Assembly: GCF_040685555.1 (NCBI RefSeq)
Contig: NZ_JBFBIK010000001.1
Span: 184,137 to 248,136 of the forward strand
Origin: Sphaerisporangium sp040685555
Lineage (GTDB): Bacteria > Actinomycetota > Actinomycetes > Streptosporangiales > Streptosporangiaceae
Direction of reading: 5' to 3'
DNA: 64,000 nucleotides
Numbering within the stretch: the first letter of the stretch is position 1; every line of letters starts with the position of its first letter. This document shows positions 60,527 to 64,000 of the stretch, in pieces. The notes beneath the pieces are model-generated. The model made no database searches and was not told the DNA's origin. It worked only from the letters and a program-made list of their open reading frames with translations. Both the position numbers and the translations under genes were made by a program.

Positions 60527-61027
60527 CTACAGGGTGGCCTCTAGCTCGCCGAGGTACTCCGCGGCCTCGGCGATGCGGTCCTCGCCGTACACGCGGATGC
60601 CGTCGGCCTCCAGCAGGGCGGCGGTCACCCCGGCGCCGGGGGTGACGCTCCCCCGGAAGGTGCCGTCGTGGATGCGCAGGCTGCCGCAGGACGGGCTTCC
60701 GTCCTTCAGCAGGGCGATCCTGATGCCCATGGAGCGAGCCAGGGCGAGGGCGGAGTAGGCCCCGGAGAGGAAGTGGCGGGTGACGTCGGAGCCCTCGGGC
60801 GTGAGGATGCGGGCCGCGCCGGACAGCACGGCCGCGCCGCCGACGCCACCTTCGATCTCCGCGGGCGGCCTCGGCACGGGCAGCCCGCCCTCGACCTCCG
60901 GGCAGAACGGCACTAGCCGCCCCTCGGCACGCCAGCCCGCGAGCAGCGCGTCGTCGACGGTCTTGGCACGCCCGTCGAAGCGCACCCGCCGCCCCATCAG
61001 GCACGCGCTGACGAGGATCCTCTCCAT
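60527..61027 (-). CDS. DUF523 family protein
   Basis: 166 residues. VSACLMGRRVRFDG, FCPEVEGGLPVPRPP and LLKDGSPSCGSLRIHDG are the conserved cysteine motifs of DUF523. Function unknown; the cysteine pattern suggests a metal or thiol role. GGGATGGA precedes ATG 61027. Confidence 0.87.
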   Translation of the reverse strand: MERILVSACLMGRRVRFDGRAKTVDDALLAGWRAEGRLVPFCPEVEGGLPVPRPPAEIEGGVGGAAVLSGAARILTPEGSDVTRHFLSGAYSALALARSMGIRIALLKDGSPSCGSLRIHDGTFRGSVTPGAGVTAALLEADGIRVYGEDRIAEAAEYLGELEATL

Positions 61028-61066
61028 CCCTTCACGTTAGCCCGCAGGGCCGTACCGGACGCAGGC

Positions 61067-62179
61067 TCATCCGGCGTCGAGCGATATCCCGTTCTTCGCG
61101 CGGTCGATCGACTCCTCTGACGCGGCCCCGCCGGGGTTCTCGGTGGCGAGCGCCTGGTTCAGCTCGGCGAACGGACGCATGCGCCGCTCGTATCGGGTGA
61201 ACGCGGCCTCGTGGTCGTCGCCCGCCCGGCCGAGCTCCTGGGCCAGTACGTAGGCGCCAACCAGCGCCAGGCTGGTCCCCTGGCCGGACAGCGGCGAGGG
61301 GCAGTAGCCGGCGTCGCCGAGCAGCGTGACCCTGCCCTTCGTCCAGCGGTCGGCGCGGATCTGGGCCATCGCGTCGAAATAGAAGTCCGGCGCCTCCCAC
61401 ATGGCCTTCAGCAGCCTCGGGGTCTCCCAGCGCAGGCCCGACAGCCGCTCGGCGACGAGCCTCTTCTGCCGCTCGGCGTCGCCGTAGTCGTGGCCGGGCG
61501 GCTCGGACGCGAAGCCGAGCGTGACCCTGATCTCGGTGTTGCCGCGCACCGGGTAGATGCCGTAGCCCGCGTCGCCCTCCCTGTACCAGACCTGCCAGTT
61601 GTCCAGGTTCAGGAAGTTGTCCGCGCTGAAGATCGCCAGATGGGTGCCGAGGGGGTGGATGAACCGGCCCTCCTCGCCGAAGGCCAGCCTGCGCACGTTG
61701 GAGTGCAGGCCGTCGGCGCCCACCACCAGGTCGAAGGCGCGAGCCTCCCCGTGCTCGAAGCCGGCCCGCACGCCGTGCTCTTCCTCCTCCAGGGTTTCGA
61801 TCGAGTCGCCGAAGACGTACTCGACGTCGTCGCGCGTCCGCTCGTACAGCAGGCTCGTCAGGTCCTCGCGCAGCAGCTCGACGTCGCCGCTGTCGAGGCG
61901 GCCGGCCGAGAAGGTCATCTCGGTGGACCGCCAGGTCTCGTTGCCGTCGCCGTCGACGGTCGACATGCCGCGCATCCGGGTGCGGGCCCGCCGCACCTCG
62001 GCTTCGATGCCCATCCGCGCGACGACCTCCATGGCCACGCCGCGGACGTCGATCGCCTGGCCGCCCGGCCGGAGCGCGGAGGCGCGCTCGACCACGGTGG
62101 GCGTGAAGCCATGGCGGCGCAGCCAGTAGGCGAGCGCGGGCCCGGCGACGCTCGCGCCGGAGATGAGCACTGTCTTCAT
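61067..62179 (-). CDS. FAD-dependent monooxygenase
   Basis: 370 residues. ISGASVAGPALAYWLRRHG is the FAD-binding GxGxxG-type fingerprint (altered to GASVAG), DLVVGADGLHSNVRR and GRVTLLGDAGYCPSPLSGQGTSLAL are the DG and GD motifs of PHBH-type hydroxylases. Similar proteins modify tetracyclines or aromatic substrates. GGGAGG precedes ATG 62179. Divergent from the GntR-TetR regulator with palindromes in the shared region, so probably its target. Confidence 0.87.
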   Translation of the reverse strand: MKTVLISGASVAGPALAYWLRRHGFTPTVVERASALRPGGQAIDVRGVAMEVVARMGIEAEVRRARTRMRGMSTVDGDGNETWRSTEMTFSAGRLDSGDVELLREDLTSLLYERTRDDVEYVFGDSIETLEEEEHGVRAGFEHGEARAFDLVVGADGLHSNVRRLAFGEEGRFIHPLGTHLAIFSADNFLNLDNWQVWYREGDAGYGIYPVRGNTEIRVTLGFASEPPGHDYGDAERQKRLVAERLSGLRWETPRLLKAMWEAPDFYFDAMAQIRADRWTKGRVTLLGDAGYCPSPLSGQGTSLALVGAYVLAQELGRAGDDHEAAFTRYERRMRPFAELNQALATENPGGAASEESIDRAKNGISLDAG

Positions 62180-62192
62180 GGAAACCTCCCGA

Positions 62193-62224
62193 ATACGTTG
62201 TACGCCACTGAATGTACAGCGTAT
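62193..62224. promoter_or_regulatory. Inverted repeat before the monooxygenase gene
   Basis: ATACGTTGTAC (62193-62203) and GTACAGCGTAT (62214-62224) match in 10 of 11 positions, with a 10-bp spacer. Sits 14 bases upstream of the monooxygenase start, and is a candidate operator. Confidence 0.5.
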
Positions 62225-62257
62225 GCACAGCCCTGCCAACGGGCGTTTTAATCCTCG

Positions 62258-62316
62258 TGTACTAGTACAGATGCCGACTCAGTAGCATTCGTGCTGCTAG
62301 CCTCTGTACTAGTACA
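62258..62316. promoter_or_regulatory. Two TGTACTAGTACA palindromes before the GntR-TetR regulator
   Basis: Identical 12-bp palindromes at 62258-62269 and 62305-62316, centres 47 bp apart; the second extends to 14 bp. They share GTAC with the repeat at 62193, so one regulator could bind all. The second ends 16 bases before the regulator start. Confidence 0.6.
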
Positions 62317-62332
62317 GGAAGGGGAGGCGGCA

Positions 62333-63298
62333 GTGGTGGCGAAATCCGATCCGCCGTACCTCCGGATCGCCGCCGAGATCCGGCGGCGCATCGCGGAGGG
62401 CGAGCTCGCTCCCGGCGAGCGGGTGCCCTCGACCCGGCGGATCGCCAGGGAGTGGGACGTGGCCCTGGCCACGGCGACGAAGGCGCTGACCGCGCTGCGC
62501 CAGGAAGGGCTCGTAGAGGCCCGGCCCCGGGCCGGCACCGTGGTGGCTCCCCTCGAACCCGCCCCCGAGCGGCCCCGTCGCCGCGCCGCGGCCGACCCCG
62601 ACCACGAGCTGACCCGCGAGCGCATCGTGCGCGCCGCCATCGAGATCGCCGACGCCGAGGGACTGGCCGCGCTGTCCATGCGCGGCGTCGCGGCCCGGCT
62701 GGGCGTCGCCACCATGTCGCCCTACCGCCATGTCAACAGCAAGGATGACCTGATCCTGCTGATGGCCGACGCCGCCTTCGGCGAGGAGTCCTATCCCGCC
62801 GAGGTGCCCTCCGGCTGGCGGGCTCGCCTGGAGCTCGGGGGGCGCAAGCTGTGGGAGATCCACCGCAGGCATCCGTGGCTGGCGCAGGTCGCCGCGCTCA
62901 CCCGGCCCGTGGCGCTGCCCAATCTGATGGTCCACGCCGAGTGGGCGTTGAGCGCCCTCGACGGCCATGGCCTCGGCCCCGCGACCATGCTCGACCTGCA
63001 CGTGCTGTTCTACAGCTACGTGCAGAGCATCGCGGCGAACCTCGAAAGGGCGGCGCAGGAGGAGGCCGCCACAGGACTGTCGGAGGACCAGTGGATGGAC
63101 CTCCAGACGCCCGCGCTTTCGGCCATCGCCACGTCAGGCGACTGCCCGACGTTCGCCAGGATCGTCGGAGAGCTGGAGGACGGCTACGACCTCCGGCTCG
63201 ACGAGCTGTTCGAGCTGGGCCTCAAGCAGCTGCTCGACGGCCTCGCCGTGCGCTTCGAGGGCGAGACGAGGGCTACGGGCGGTCGGCCCGCTCGGTGA
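62333..63298 (+). CDS. GntR-TetR double DNA-binding regulator
   Basis: 321 residues. A GntR winged helix (YLRIAAEIRRRIAEGELAPGE, STRRIAREWDVALATATKAL, residues about 8-75) is followed by a TetR-type HTH (ERIVRAAIEIADAEGLAALSMRG, VATMSPYRHVNSKDDL, about 100-155) and a TetR C-terminal ligand domain. Two DNA-binding domains in one chain are unusual. GGGGAGG lies 5 bases before GTG 62333. The divergent monooxygenase is the likely target. Confidence 0.85.
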   Translation: MVAKSDPPYLRIAAEIRRRIAEGELAPGERVPSTRRIAREWDVALATATKALTALRQEGLVEARPRAGTVVAPLEPAPERPRRRAAADPDHELTRERIVRAAIEIADAEGLAALSMRGVAARLGVATMSPYRHVNSKDDLILLMADAAFGEESYPAEVPSGWRARLELGGRKLWEIHRRHPWLAQVAALTRPVALPNLMVHAEWALSALDGHGLGPATMLDLHVLFYSYVQSIAANLERAAQEEAATGLSEDQWMDLQTPALSAIATSGDCPTFARIVGELEDGYDLRLDELFELGLKQLLDGLAVRFEGETRATGGRPAR

Positions 63299-63971
63299 GC
63301 TCGGTGACGGCGGCGGCGATCTCCGGCCACAGCGGGCGCGGCAGGTCGTGGGCCATCCCGGGGAAGGTGAGGAGCTTGGCGCCCGGGATCGCGTCCGCCG
63401 TGGCGACGCCGCCCGGAAGCTGGACCAGCGGATCGGCCTCGCCGTGGATCACCAGAGCGGGCACCGACAGCTCCCGGAGGGCGGCGGTGCGATCGCCCGA
63501 GGCGAGGATCGCCGCGAACTGGCGCCCGAACCCGGCGGGGTCGTAGGAACGGTCGAAGCTCCTGCCCGCGAGAGTGGCGATCCGTTCCTCCTCCATCGGG
63601 AACCCGGGCGAGCCGAGGACCTTCCACACCTCCACCGCGCGGCGGACGGCCGCCTCCCGGTCGGAGACCGGCCGGGACATGAGCGCGGCCATGGCCTGCT
63701 CGGTCGGCGCCCCGATCTGCGGGCCGGGCGTGGACATGATGGAGGTGAGGCTGCGGGTCCTGGCCGGATGCCGGATGGCGAAGGTCTGGGCGATCATCCC
63801 GCCCATCGACGCCCCGAGCACGTGGGCGCTCGCCCAGCCGAGCGCGTCCAGCAGCCCGGCCGCGTCGTCGGCCATGTCGCCGAGCAGGTACGGCACCGCC
63901 GGCGCGGCGTCGGCGGCCGCCGCGGCCCCGGGGGGCCTGGCGCCCGCGGGGGGGTGGGGCGTCAAGGCCAC
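63273..63971 (-). CDS. Alpha/beta hydrolase, probably N-terminally truncated
   Basis: 232 codons from GTG 63971. The nucleophile elbow is GASMGGMIAQ, the acid is GEADPL and the histidine GMAHDL, as in proline-iminopeptidase or hydrolase-type enzymes. The usual first 60-70 residues with the oxyanion HG motif are absent, and an in-frame TAG lies at 63984-63986, near the window edge. It may be a broken gene, a frameshift, or a gene beginning in the low-complexity Ala-rich stretch. It overlaps the 3' end of the regulator gene by 26 bp. Confidence 0.7.
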   Translation of the reverse strand: MALTPHPPAGARPPGAAAAADAAPAVPYLLGDMADDAAGLLDALGWASAHVLGASMGGMIAQTFAIRHPARTRSLTSIMSTPGPQIGAPTEQAMAALMSRPVSDREAAVRRAVEVWKVLGSPGFPMEEERIATLAGRSFDRSYDPAGFGRQFAAILASGDRTAALRELSVPALVIHGEADPLVQLPGGVATADAIPGAKLLTFPGMAHDLPRPLWPEIAAAVTELTERADRP

Positions 63972-64000
63972 GACGCCGTTGTGCTAGAGGGCGCCGAGGG

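Overview
The window is gene-dense, very GC-rich DNA (third codon positions almost all G or C) with GTG and TTG starts and genes on both strands. Its families are actinobacterial: BTAD/AfsR-type regulators, a DUF222-HNH (13E12-type) endonuclease, DUF2510, DUF4032, membrane Ser/Thr kinases, PucR regulators, oligoribonuclease orn and a CCA-encoding tRNA-His. I infer a mycelial actinomycete, perhaps Streptosporangiales; genus cannot be read from the sequence. No prophage, insertion sequence, CRISPR array or replication origin was seen.

Layout. 1-4.7 kb: the 3' part of a BTAD-ATPase regulator, a small anchored protein and a D-Ala-D-Ala carboxypeptidase. 4.8-10.1 kb: a nitrogen-scavenging unit of GntR regulator, biuret-hydrolase-like cysteine hydrolase, NCS2-like permease and allophanate hydrolase; together they would import a urea-like compound and degrade it through allophanate to ammonia and CO2. 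10.3-17.3 kb: DUF222-HNH protein with tandem repeats, a DUF418 remnant, alpha/beta hydrolase, SpoU methyltransferase, DUF4184 protein and a CDF-like transporter. 17.5-21.3 kb: a solute-binding/VWA membrane protein, then an ECF sigma factor fused to a membrane segment and an extracellular domain.

21.6-34.6 kb: a surface-polysaccharide locus with a small membrane protein, two BcsL/FemX-like GNAT enzymes, two family-2 glycosyltransferases, a polysaccharide deacetylase, a Wzx-like flippase, a large polytopic polymerase or GT-C protein, a GH39-like hydrolase, a PGRP/amidase-like protein and a DegT/DnrJ aminotransferase. 34.6-36.7 kb: divergent MocR regulator and flavin-binding protein. 36.8-43.5 kb: two membrane Ser/Thr kinases, a pseudokinase and a DUF2510 protein. 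Then come orn, tRNA-His, a small LuxR protein, lysine 6-aminotransferase, HdeD, an M20 amidohydrolase, a penicillin-binding-protein homologue lacking its SxxK region, and a spermidine-synthase-like protein.

50.5-64 kb: a truncated class II aldolase, pterin carbinolamine dehydratase, AhpD-like protein, M6 metalloprotease, PucR regulator, an ngcEFG-like sugar ABC importer with a ROK-like palindrome and a DasR-like dre site upstream, DUF4032 and DUF523 proteins, an FAD monooxygenase divergent from a GntR-TetR double-headed regulator, and an alpha/beta hydrolase that looks 5'-truncated. Starts were chosen from Shine-Dalgarno sites where visible. Functions rest on motif and family recognition, not on database searches.
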